Shown here: positions 1 through 7,417 of the stretch, one piece after another
Layout: every line of letters begins with the position of its first letter
Numbering within the stretch: the stretch's first letter is position 1
From: an uncultured Bacteroidales bacterium
GTDB lineage: Bacteria; Bacteroidota; Bacteroidia; Bacteroidales; UBA932
DNA: 64,000 bases
Assembly (NCBI GenBank): GCA_944322605.1
Contig: CALUPD010000001.1
Span: 1-64,000 of the forward strand
Reading direction: 5' to 3'
The notes under the pieces: generated by a model
What the model was told of the DNA's origin: nothing
Databases searched by the model: none
Seen by the model: the letters and a program-made list of their open reading frames with translations, nothing else
Translations under genes and position numbers: made by a program

Positions 1-97
1 GCCAGGAAGCATTGCTGCTCCCCGCGCTGCCCCTCGACTTGCATGTGTTAAGCCTGCCGCTAGCGTTCATCCTGAGCCAGGATCAAACTCTTCATTG
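1..97 (-). rRNA. rrs: 16S ribosomal RNA, 5' end (partial)
   Basis: Read on the minus strand, the segment begins with the universal 16S 5' end (AGAGTTTGATCCTGGCTCAG), followed by the helix-forming start of the gene up to the V1 region. The gene runs out of the window at position 1, so only about 95 nt are present. The exact mature 5' end is within a few bases of 95-98. Confidence 0.97.
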
Positions 98-249
98 TAT
101 ATCTTTTCTTATCTCTTTAGCTTGTCCTGATTACGAAACCTTTTATAAGGTTAAAGGTATTGACGAGATTATTATAACCTCTTCCTTTCACTCAAGTACT
201 ACATCATCTGTTCAAAGAACTTCCGTTCGTTTTCTTATCAAACGGGCTG

Positions 250-280
250 CAAAGATATGCAGTTTTTTTTTACTTGCAAA
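250..280 (-). promoter_or_regulatory. Bacteroidota-type promoter of the rRNA operon
   Basis: On the minus strand TTTG (280-277) is followed after exactly 19 nt by TATCTTTG (257-250), matching the Bacteroidota primary sigma consensus TTTG-N19-TAnnTTTG. Transcription would start near 240-245 and give a leader of about 145 nt before the 16S gene. A T-rich stretch lies in the spacer. That it drives the rRNA operon is inferred from position. Confidence 0.75.
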
Positions 281-352
281 ATTTTTTGAAAAATTGTTGC
301 GGTTTTTTATTTGGACCTTCTTCGGTTAATTTTTATTACCTTTGTTCCGATT

Positions 353-1096
353 ATGAAAAAGTCATTTGCAGTCATATTTTTGGCATTATTCGTTTCGTGC
401 GCTTCGTATTATGGGGACATGCCTCATGCAGAGGCTTCGATGGAAAAGGCTTTGGCCCGGTTCTATGAATTGTTTCCCGGGGCTGTTGAAGTGGAATGCG
501 TTGAGAAATACGGATTTTATCATGTGGGATTTTTGAATCATACCGTAAAAAACGAATACGGGACGGATGAAAGAAGTTCTGCTTGGCTCGACAAGAATGC
601 GGATCTGGTGTTTGTCGAAGTATCGGCGCATCCGGACGAATTGCCGCAGAACATTTTGGAAAACAATAGGGTATATACGGATAACGGATACGGTTATTAT
701 TCGGTCCATGCCTGTGCAAGGTCCGGATTCCAGTATTACAGAATAGAGCTCGAGCCTCCGTTGGTCATAGAGGAGGGGATTTTTTCAGATGCCGGAAGTG
801 ATGCCAGGCCTTGTTATAATGTGGATAATACCGAGATATTTTATACGCTTGAGGGCCGCATCCTTGCATCGGAGCCTATTAAAAGGTATTACGGGGCTGC
901 CGAGATCGAATCGATCCCGGTGCTTCCGGAAATAGGGAATTGGATAAATGAGAATTACGAAGGGGCGGCGATTTTCGATTTCAAGTACTGCCGCGAATCG
1001 GACGTTCCTTACCTTGCCAGGTTCAGCGTGGACAACACGGCTTACAGCGTTTTTTTCGATTCTGAATATAATTACGTAATGTCTCCGGCCATTTAA
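353..1096 (+). CDS. Putative lipoprotein with PepSY-like repeats
   Basis: The 247-residue product starts with a lipoprotein signal (MKKSFAVIFLALFVSC), so it is probably anchored in an outer or inner membrane. I chose ATG 353 over the upstream TTG at 311 because it places the lipobox correctly. The body has at least two loosely similar units with 'FPGAVEVE...' and 'WLDKNADLVFVEV...LP' patterns, reminiscent of the PepSY-like (DUF2874) proteins common in Bacteroidota. That family call is tentative. It sits between the rRNA promoter and the glycosyltransferase gene on the same strand, 29 nt upstream of the latter, and may be cotranscribed with it. No enzymatic motif is visible. Confidence 0.8.
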   Translation: MKKSFAVIFLALFVSCASYYGDMPHAEASMEKALARFYELFPGAVEVECVEKYGFYHVGFLNHTVKNEYGTDERSSAWLDKNADLVFVEVSAHPDELPQNILENNRVYTDNGYGYYSVHACARSGFQYYRIELEPPLVIEEGIFSDAGSDARPCYNVDNTEIFYTLEGRILASEPIKRYYGAAEIESIPVLPEIGNWINENYEGAAIFDFKYCRESDVPYLARFSVDNTAYSVFFDSEYNYVMSPAI

Positions 1097-1125
1097 GCGG
1101 CCGGAAATAATCTCGATTAGTCAAG

Positions 1126-3525
1126 ATGGACAGGCCTGTGCTCAAATTTTTCGCTCCCCGTGGCTGCGGTTTTTCCGGAGTGCGGATTACGGACGGCGTA
1201 TTGGATTGCGAATTGTCCTTGGTCGAAGGAATGTTCGGGAGATTTTGCTCTTCGAAAGCTCTAATTAAAGCGGCTTCGGAAAATTTGCCGGAATATGTCG
1301 CTATATGTTTTTCTGGCGGATTGGAATTCGTGCCGGGAAGCCTGGACCGCATTGTCAGGATAGCTGAAGATTCAAAGGCTGACATGTTGTATTCGGATTA
1401 TTATGACAGGTCCGACGGCAGGATGTGCAAAATGCCCCTTGCCGATTTTCAGCCTGGTTCGGTACGGGATGACTTCGATTTCGGAAAACTGGCGGTATTC
1501 AGGTCTTCTTCCTTCAGGTCGGCCTTGCAGGGAATTTCAGAAGAATATGAATATGCAGCCCTGTACGCCTTGTGGCTGAAAATTTCCGAGAATGGCAGGA
1601 TAGAGCATGTGCGCGAATTCATGTATTCGGCCAAGGAAGAGGATAAAAGGAAATCGGGCGAAAAAAATTTCGATTACGTCTCTGCCAAAAGCCGCAGTGT
1701 CCAGATTGAAATGGAGAAGGCGTTTACGGGTTATCTTGAAAGGATCGGGGCTATATTGCGCTCAGCCCCAAGGCAAATCGAATACGGTCCCGCTTCCGCA
1801 GAGGGCAATGAGGTATCGGTGATAATCCCTGTATATAACAGGGCCCTTACCATAGAAGACGCTTTGAAATCGGCCCTTTCCCAAAGGACGGATTTCAGGT
1901 ACAATGTGATAGTGGTGGATAACCATTCGGATGACGGCACGTCTGAGATAGTGGAAAGGTATGCGATGTGCGGAAATGTGGAGCATATCGTGCCTGTGAG
2001 GACGGATCTCGGGATAGGCGGGTGCTGGAATGAAGCCTTGAACCATCCCTCATGCGGCAGGTTCGCGGTCCAGCTTGACAGCGACGACGTCTATTCGAAC
2101 GACTGCGTGCTTCAGAGCATCCGTGACGGATTCCTTAAGCAAAAATGCGCATTGCTGGTAGGAACGTACATGCTGACGGATTACGATATGAACAGGATCG
2201 AGCCGGGAATTATCGACCATAAAGAATGGACGGAAATTAACGGCAGGAACAATGCGCTGAGGATTAACGGATTCGGGGCTCCTCGGGCTTTTTATTCTCC
2301 TGTGGCGCGGGAAATAGGCTTCCCTAATGTGAGTTATGGCGAGGATTATGCCATGTGCCTGCGCATTTCGAGGGAATACAAGGTAGGACGCATTTATGAC
2401 GTCCTGTATTTTTGCCGCAGGTGGAAGGATAATTCCGATGCGGATTTGGACGTGGCAAGGATAAATGAGAATAACCTTTATAAAGACAGGCTGAGGACAT
2501 GGGAAATAGAGGCCCGCAAAGGCATGGACGGGTACGGAAGGCAGGCCGTTGACAACCTTCGGCTGGCTGTCGGCAGGATGGTGTCTTCTCAAATACAGGC
2601 GTCTGAAGAAGTAAGGTCGAGGTACGAGTCGCTTGGAACGGTTTCCGTCAAAAGTTTCGATATTGAAGGGATGAACGTGAAAGCCCAGTTCAATGAATCG
2701 AGGCTTGTGTCTTCTGCGGCAAAAGTGGATGCCGCTTCCGTAGCTTCACGCAAATGTTTTTTATGCAAAGAAAACAGGCCGTCGTGGCAGGAAGGCGTAA
2801 GGTGCGCAATGCCTGTTCGGGGCCTGGATTGTCCGGAAAGTAAAAGATCGTACACCCTGCTGGTTAATCCGTTTCCGATATTCCGCAGGCATATTACTAT
2901 AGTTTCCGACAGCCATGTTCCTCAACGTATTGCCGGAAGGTACGGGGATATGCTGTTTTTTTCCATGAAGCTGAATGATTATGCGGTTTTTTATAACGGG
3001 CCCGAGTGCGGGGCTTCTGCTCCTGACCACATGCATTTTCAGGCGTGCGGAAAAGGCGAGCTTCCTGTCGAGCGCGATTATGCGAAGGTCCGGAAGGAAT
3101 TTGTCTGCTCGCATGGCATGGCTTCTGTCTACAGGATGAGGAATTTCCTTTCGTCTGCATTTATAATAGAATCCGAAAATGCAGAAGATGCCGAGGCTTT
3201 GTTCGGCAAGGCATGCGAGTCGGCCCGATGCGTGAGCAGCGATAATGCCGGGCCGAAAATGAATATAATATCGTGGCATGACGGAACCCGTTATGTGTCA
3301 GTATTGGTTTTAAGAAAAAAGCACAGGCCGTATTGCTATTATGCGGAAGGTGCGGCGAACCTGTTGTCCAGCCCGGCATCCGTGGATATGGGCGGCGTTT
3401 TCATAATTCCGTTGAAAAAGGATTTCGACAGGATTACCGAAAGCATGATCAGGGACATTTTGTCGGAGGTGCTTTTTTCGGATGAAGAAACGGACAAGAT
3501 TGCCAGAGTTTTGAAGTCTTTGTAA
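1126..3525 (+). CDS. Glycosyltransferase family 2 / HIT-like (DUF4922) fusion protein
   Basis: The product is 799 residues. Residues ~1-220 look like a degenerate GT2 fold (DMLYSDYYDRSDGRM segment). Residues ~229-480 are a clear GT-A family 2 domain with EVSVIIPVYN, VVDNHSDDGT and the DxD-like QLDSDD. Residues ~550-799 resemble the DUF4922/Ap4A-phosphorylase-like branch of the HIT superfamily: CFLC, VNPFPIFRRH and the H635-x-H637-x-Q639 triad in HMHFQ. HIT-triad enzymes of this type transfer or phosphorolyse nucleotidyl groups, so the protein may couple sugar activation and glycosyl transfer; this is inference. It lies 2 nt before the SpoIID-like gene and is the first of an apparent three-gene operon ending with an AmpG-like permease. 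Confidence 0.88.
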   Translation: MDRPVLKFFAPRGCGFSGVRITDGVLDCELSLVEGMFGRFCSSKALIKAASENLPEYVAICFSGGLEFVPGSLDRIVRIAEDSKADMLYSDYYDRSDGRMCKMPLADFQPGSVRDDFDFGKLAVFRSSSFRSALQGISEEYEYAALYALWLKISENGRIEHVREFMYSAKEEDKRKSGEKNFDYVSAKSRSVQIEMEKAFTGYLERIGAILRSAPRQIEYGPASAEGNEVSVIIPVYNRALTIEDALKSALSQRTDFRYNVIVVDNHSDDGTSEIVERYAMCGNVEHIVPVRTDLGIGGCWNEALNHPSCGRFAVQLDSDDVYSNDCVLQSIRDGFLKQKCALLVGTYMLTDYDMNRIEPGIIDHKEWTEINGRNNALRINGFGAPRAFYSPVAREIGFPNVSYGEDYAMCLRISREYKVGRIYDVLYFCRRWKDNSDADLDVARINENNLYKDRLRTWEIEARKGMDGYGRQAVDNLRLAVGRMVSSQIQASEEVRSRYESLGTVSVKSFDIEGMNVKAQFNESRLVSSAAKVDAASVASRKCFLCKENRPSWQEGVRCAMPVRGLDCPESKRSYTLLVNPFPIFRRHITIVSDSHVPQRIAGRYGDMLFFSMKLNDYAVFYNGPECGASAPDHMHFQACGKGELPVERDYAKVRKEFVCSHGMASVYRMRNFLSSAFIIESENAEDAEALFGKACESARCVSSDNAGPKMNIISWHDGTRYVSVLVLRKKHRPYCYYAEGAANLLSSPASVDMGGVFIIPLKKDFDRITESMIRDILSEVLFSDEETDKIARVLKSL

Positions 3526-3527
3526 TA

Positions 3528-4985
3528 ATGATGTTTGACAAGGAGCCTTTTGTGCATGCCGGAATAGTGTCCGGAAAAGAGATAGCCGTAAACATAGGAA
3601 AAAATTACGGATGCATTGCCGTGCGCTTTTCTGGCGGAAGCGATCCTGTCCGGACCGGAAAATCCCTTTTGGCAGAAGAAGCGTCCGACGAGCCGTTCGT
3701 TCCGGGGATGAACATCTTCGGGTATTCAGGCAATCGCGGCGGCTGCGTGATGTGGAACGGTGCAGCGTATAAAAGATTGTATTTCTATCCATTGCGCTCT
3801 CAAGGCTTAGGCGCGGCTGCCGGAAATGGCCGTGAGGCTTATGATGATTCGTTCGAAATTCAGGATGTGCTGATAGGGATTTCGTTTCATTGGGAAAGGA
3901 GGCAGGCTCACAGGTATGCAGGCGCGCTTTCAGTAATTGTTGAAAACGGCGTAATCACAGCCGTGAATATCGTTCCGGCTGAATTGTATATAGCCGGGGT
4001 CATATCATCTGAAATGAATGCTTCTTCGTCTTCCTCCTTGCTGAAGGCGCATGCCGTGATTTCAAGGTCGTGGCTGTTCGTGCAGATGGAAAAGCGCCGC
4101 AGCGGTCATGCGCGGCCTGCGGTGTCCGGACAGGAAGTTTCCGGTACCGGCGGGCCTTCTTATGCGGGAAACCCGTCACGTGTCATAAAATGGTACGGAA
4201 GGGATGACCATGAAAATTTCGACGTGTGTTCTGATGATCATTGCCAAAGGTATTTCGGAATAGGCTCAATAACGGAAAAGGTCGCGGATGCCGTTTTGGA
4301 AACCCGGGGCGAGGCTCTGTTTTATGGAGATGCGATTTGCGATGCGCGGTTCTCAAAATGCTGCGGGGGAATGTCTGAAAATTACAGCACTTGCTGGGAC
4401 GATACGGATGTGCCTTATCTTTCCGGCGTTCCGGATGCGGAATCCGCCCGTGTGCCGGACCTTGCGACCGAGCGCGGCGCAGCTGGCTGGATTCTTTCCT
4501 CTCCTCGTGCATTTTGCAATAATCCGGGCGGAAAAGTGCTCGGGCAGGTGCTGAACGGTTTTGACACGGAAACCATGGATTTTTTCAGGTGGAAGGTGGA
4601 ATGCGGTTCGGAAGAACTCGGTTCTATCGTCAAATCGAAAACAGGCGAGGATTTCGGCGACATAGTAGAGCTCGTGCCTTTGAAGCGCGGTGTCTCCGGC
4701 CGCATATCGGAAATAGAGATAATAGGTTCGAAAAGGAAATGCGTGGTGGGGAAAGAATTGGAAATAAGGAGAGTCCTTTCCAATACTCATTTGTACAGTT
4801 CCGCCTTTGTCGTGGAAAAGAAGGAAACCGGACATGGAATCACGTTTATATTGCATGGCGCGGGCTGGGGGCATGGCGTCGGGCTTTGCCAGATAGGGGC
4901 GGCCGTCATGGGAGAAAAGGGATATTCATATGACAGCATACTGAAGCATTATTTTACGGGAAGCTGTTTGAAAAAATGTTATTGA
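3528..4985 (+). CDS. SpoIID/LytB domain protein
   Basis: The 485-residue protein has a SpoIID/LytB domain from about residue 130 to the end: AELYIAGVISSEM, 'LLKAHAVISRSW', 'CDARFSKCCGG' and the C-terminal GAGWGHGVGLCQIGA signature. SpoIID proteins are lytic transglycosylases acting on stem-less glycan, while LytB-type members enhance amidases; Bacteroidota homologues are little studied. No signal peptide is evident at the N-terminus, which is odd for a wall-acting enzyme; residues 1-120 form an uncharacterised N-terminal part. It begins 2 nt after the glycosyltransferase/HIT gene, and its TGA overlaps an ATG at 4985 (TGATG), suggesting translational coupling to the permease gene. Confidence 0.9.
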   Translation: MMFDKEPFVHAGIVSGKEIAVNIGKNYGCIAVRFSGGSDPVRTGKSLLAEEASDEPFVPGMNIFGYSGNRGGCVMWNGAAYKRLYFYPLRSQGLGAAAGNGREAYDDSFEIQDVLIGISFHWERRQAHRYAGALSVIVENGVITAVNIVPAELYIAGVISSEMNASSSSSLLKAHAVISRSWLFVQMEKRRSGHARPAVSGQEVSGTGGPSYAGNPSRVIKWYGRDDHENFDVCSDDHCQRYFGIGSITEKVADAVLETRGEALFYGDAICDARFSKCCGGMSENYSTCWDDTDVPYLSGVPDAESARVPDLATERGAAGWILSSPRAFCNNPGGKVLGQVLNGFDTETMDFFRWKVECGSEELGSIVKSKTGEDFGDIVELVPLKRGVSGRISEIEIIGSKRKCVVGKELEIRRVLSNTHLYSSAFVVEKKETGHGITFILHGAGWGHGVGLCQIGAAVMGEKGYSYDSILKHYFTGSCLKKCY

Positions 4986-5002
4986 TGCAGGAAAAAACGA
5001 AC

Positions 5003-6286
5003 ATGAAAACGAATCCTTGGAAATGGGTTCCTACTCTATATTTCGCCCAAGGGCTGCCTTACGTGGCCGTAATGGCCATTGCTGTGATAATGTATAAAAG
5101 GCTCGGCCTTTCCAATACTGATATTGCTCTGTATACCAGCTGGCTGTATCTTCCATGGGTCATAAAGCCGCTGTGGAGCCCTTTCGTGGATCTTTTGAAG
5201 ACAAAACGTTTTTGGGTTGTTTCCATGCAGGCGCTTGTGGCTGCCGGGTTCGCCGGAGTTGCTTTCTTTATCCCTGCCGAATTTTTCGTGCAGTCGACCC
5301 TTGCTTTTTTCTGGCTGCTGGCATTCAGTTCCGCTACTCATGATATTGCCGCCGACGGATTTTACATGCTGGCTCTCGATAGCGGGCAGCAATCTTTTTT
5401 TGTCGGGATAAGGAACACGTTTTACCGGTTCGCGACTATCTTCGGGCAGGGCCTTATAGTCATGTTCGCCGGCCTTTTGGAAGAAGGGGTCATTTTCGGC
5501 TCCGTGAAAGGGAATATACCGTTGGCCTGGAGCATTGCCTTCATGCTTATGTCGGGCTTGTTCATCGCTCTTGCCTTGTACCATAAATATGTATTGCCGC
5601 ATCCGGCATCGGACGGGGAAAATGCCGGCATGTCCGCCAGGAAGCTGCTGAACGGATTTATAATGACGTTCGTTTCGTTTTTCAGGAAAAAGAATATAGG
5701 GACAATGCTTTTTTTTCTCCTTGCATACAGGCTTGGGGAATCACAGCTTGTGAAAATAGCTTATCCTTTTCTTTTAGACGGTCCTGAGTCAGGAGGCCTG
5801 GGCCTTTCTGTTGCGGCCGTTGGCGCCGTGAGCGGGACAATAGGCGTGATAGCTCTTCTTGCGGGAGGAATAATAGGCGGAATTGCTGTCTCAAGGGGAG
5901 GATTGAGAAAATGGATGCTGCCCATGGCATTGGCCATAAACCTGCCTGACCTTCTTTACGTCATGCTGGCTTATTTGCAGACGGGCAATATCCTTGTGGT
6001 TACGCTGTCTGTGGCCGTTGAACAGTTCGGCTACGGATTCGGTTTTACGGCTTATACGTTATATCTCATATATGCGGCTGAAGGTCCCCATAAGACCGCC
6101 CATTATGCAATCGGCACCGGTTTCATGGCAATGGGAATGATGCTCCCGGGGATGATTGCCGGGTGGTTGCAGGAAATGATGGGCTATACGATGTTTTTCG
6201 TCTGGGTATGCATAGCTACCGTTCCGGGCATAGCGGCTGCCTTAATGGCGCGCAGGACCGTCGACCATTGTTTCGGAAGATCCTGA
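5003..6286 (+). CDS. AmpG-like MFS permease
   Basis: The 427-residue protein has about 12 hydrophobic segments and the AmpG/PAT family opening (TLYFAQGLPYVAV, 'LPWVIKPLWSPFVD', 'ATHDIAADGF'). AmpG proteins import anhydro-muropeptides for cell wall recycling; substrate here is inferred from family and from the SpoIID-like neighbour. Three starts are possible: 4976, 4985 (overlapping the upstream stop as TGATG) and 5003. I chose 5003 because MKTNPWKW matches the usual beginning of homologues. The gene ends 23 nt from a convergent lipoprotein gene with no obvious terminator between them. Confidence 0.9.
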   Translation: MKTNPWKWVPTLYFAQGLPYVAVMAIAVIMYKRLGLSNTDIALYTSWLYLPWVIKPLWSPFVDLLKTKRFWVVSMQALVAAGFAGVAFFIPAEFFVQSTLAFFWLLAFSSATHDIAADGFYMLALDSGQQSFFVGIRNTFYRFATIFGQGLIVMFAGLLEEGVIFGSVKGNIPLAWSIAFMLMSGLFIALALYHKYVLPHPASDGENAGMSARKLLNGFIMTFVSFFRKKNIGTMLFFLLAYRLGESQLVKIAYPFLLDGPESGGLGLSVAAVGAVSGTIGVIALLAGGIIGGIAVSRGGLRKWMLPMALAINLPDLLYVMLAYLQTGNILVVTLSVAVEQFGYGFGFTAYTLYLIYAAEGPHKTAHYAIGTGFMAMGMMLPGMIAGWLQEMMGYTMFFVWVCIATVPGIAAALMARRTVDHCFGRS

Positions 6287-6309
6287 GCACCGCATTTCCG
6301 GTATGCGAT

Positions 6310-7254
6310 TTATTTTCTAACGATGTGCAGGCTGATCCTGTACGAACTGCATTGCAGGATGGCGTCAAGATGGTCGGAGATCATTTGCTTCGCGAGGGCC
6401 AAGGCGTCGTTTCCTGTGGCGTCTATGCTTTCCACGATAGGCTGCGCCAATGGAAGCAGGGTGGAAAGCAGGTCGTATTCAAGCGTAAGTGTCGCCTTGC
6501 TGTCGGTTTCGGAGTCCAGCGTGAGAGGAATGCCGTCTTCTATGATGCTGTATATGTTGAACGCCTTTGTGTTAAATAGGTCCGATCCCGGAATTTCAAG
6601 GTTGAGGTGCGGGAACAGGTATGCCGTGCTTCCGGAAATATAGTAGCTTACGGCACCTTCGGGCGAAAGGACCATTTCCGGATTTTCCAGATCGCCTGTG
6701 TAATATGCTTGCAGGAATCCGTTCTGCTTGAAATAGAGGTCTCCGAGCACCATGGATACCATCGATCCGAGGCTTGAGAATTCCTGTTCGTATTCTTCTA
6801 TCGTGAGAGACTTGTCCTGGTAATTTATGACGCCGTCTTCCTTTTCTACTTCAATGCTGATGCCGCTGAGGTTTTCCCCGTATGGTTGCAGTGTCCATTC
6901 TCCGGTCAGGGAATTCTTCATTTCAAGGTCTATGGCGGCGTCCATGCGGTCTCCTTGGATGTTTCCGGTCACGGTTATCGTCCTTCCTTCGTTGGAATAT
7001 ATTGCCGAAGCCGAGTTGGGCGAGAGCTTGGCATTTTTGATGGTCAGGTCGTATATGCCCGGTATGATGTTTATCAGCTCGATGGTGTTTGCGTTATAAT
7101 CGGCAAGTATTACTCCTACCCCTTCGAAATCGTATCCGTTATAGTCAAGCGACAGATTGTCGTCCCTGAATGTCTTTATGTCAATGTCTTCATTGCATGC
7201 GCATGTTGCGGCCAAGGCTGTTATTATAAGTAATGCGTAAAGTCTCGTTTTCAT
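6310..7254 (-). CDS. Putative lipoprotein of unknown function
   Basis: The 314-residue product begins MKTRLYALLIITALAATCAC, a lipoprotein signal peptide with the modified Cys near residue 17-19. ATGs at 7263 and 7302 are also in frame; 7254 gives the most compact signal. The mature part is rich in beta-prone sequence with a lipocalin-like 'SLTGEWTLQPYG' segment and Ser/Thr-rich ends, as in several DUF families of Bacteroidota surface lipoproteins, but I cannot name one. It diverges from the TonB-dependent receptor gene at 7418, and the 163-nt spacer holds a -7 box for each direction. Confidence 0.8.
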   Translation of the reverse strand: MKTRLYALLIITALAATCACNEDIDIKTFRDDNLSLDYNGYDFEGVGVILADYNANTIELINIIPGIYDLTIKNAKLSPNSASAIYSNEGRTITVTGNIQGDRMDAAIDLEMKNSLTGEWTLQPYGENLSGISIEVEKEDGVINYQDKSLTIEEYEQEFSSLGSMVSMVLGDLYFKQNGFLQAYYTGDLENPEMVLSPEGAVSYYISGSTAYLFPHLNLEIPGSDLFNTKAFNIYSIIEDGIPLTLDSETDSKATLTLEYDLLSTLLPLAQPIVESIDATGNDALALAKQMISDHLDAILQCSSYRISLHIVRK

Positions 7255-7278
7255 AAATTTCATAAATGGAATGAGCGG

Positions 7279-7286
7279 CAAAGTTA
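7279..7286 (-). promoter_or_regulatory. -7 box for the lipoprotein gene
   Basis: Read on the minus strand the site is TAACTTTG, a perfect match to TAnnTTTG, 25 nt before the chosen start. No good TTTG is found 19-21 nt upstream, so only the -7 element is supported. Confidence 0.45.
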
Positions 7287-7329
7287 TAATATTTTTGGTC
7301 ATAAACTAAATGACTTTGAGAAATTTCAT

Positions 7330-7337
7330 TAACTTTG
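7330..7337 (+). promoter_or_regulatory. -7 box for the TonB-dependent receptor
   Basis: TAACTTTG matches the Bacteroidota -7 consensus and would give a leader of about 75 nt before ATG 7418. The -33 region is weak, which would fit an activated promoter, but this is inference. Confidence 0.45.
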
Positions 7338-7417
7338 CTCCCTTGTGAATGAATGAATATTTGTGTAATATATTGATATGCTGATATTTTTATATTGTTT
7401 TGAAAATTAGTCGTGAT

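Noticed and set aside
12..329. 105-codon frame at the window start
   Set aside because: It lies on the complement of the 16S gene and its promoter region.
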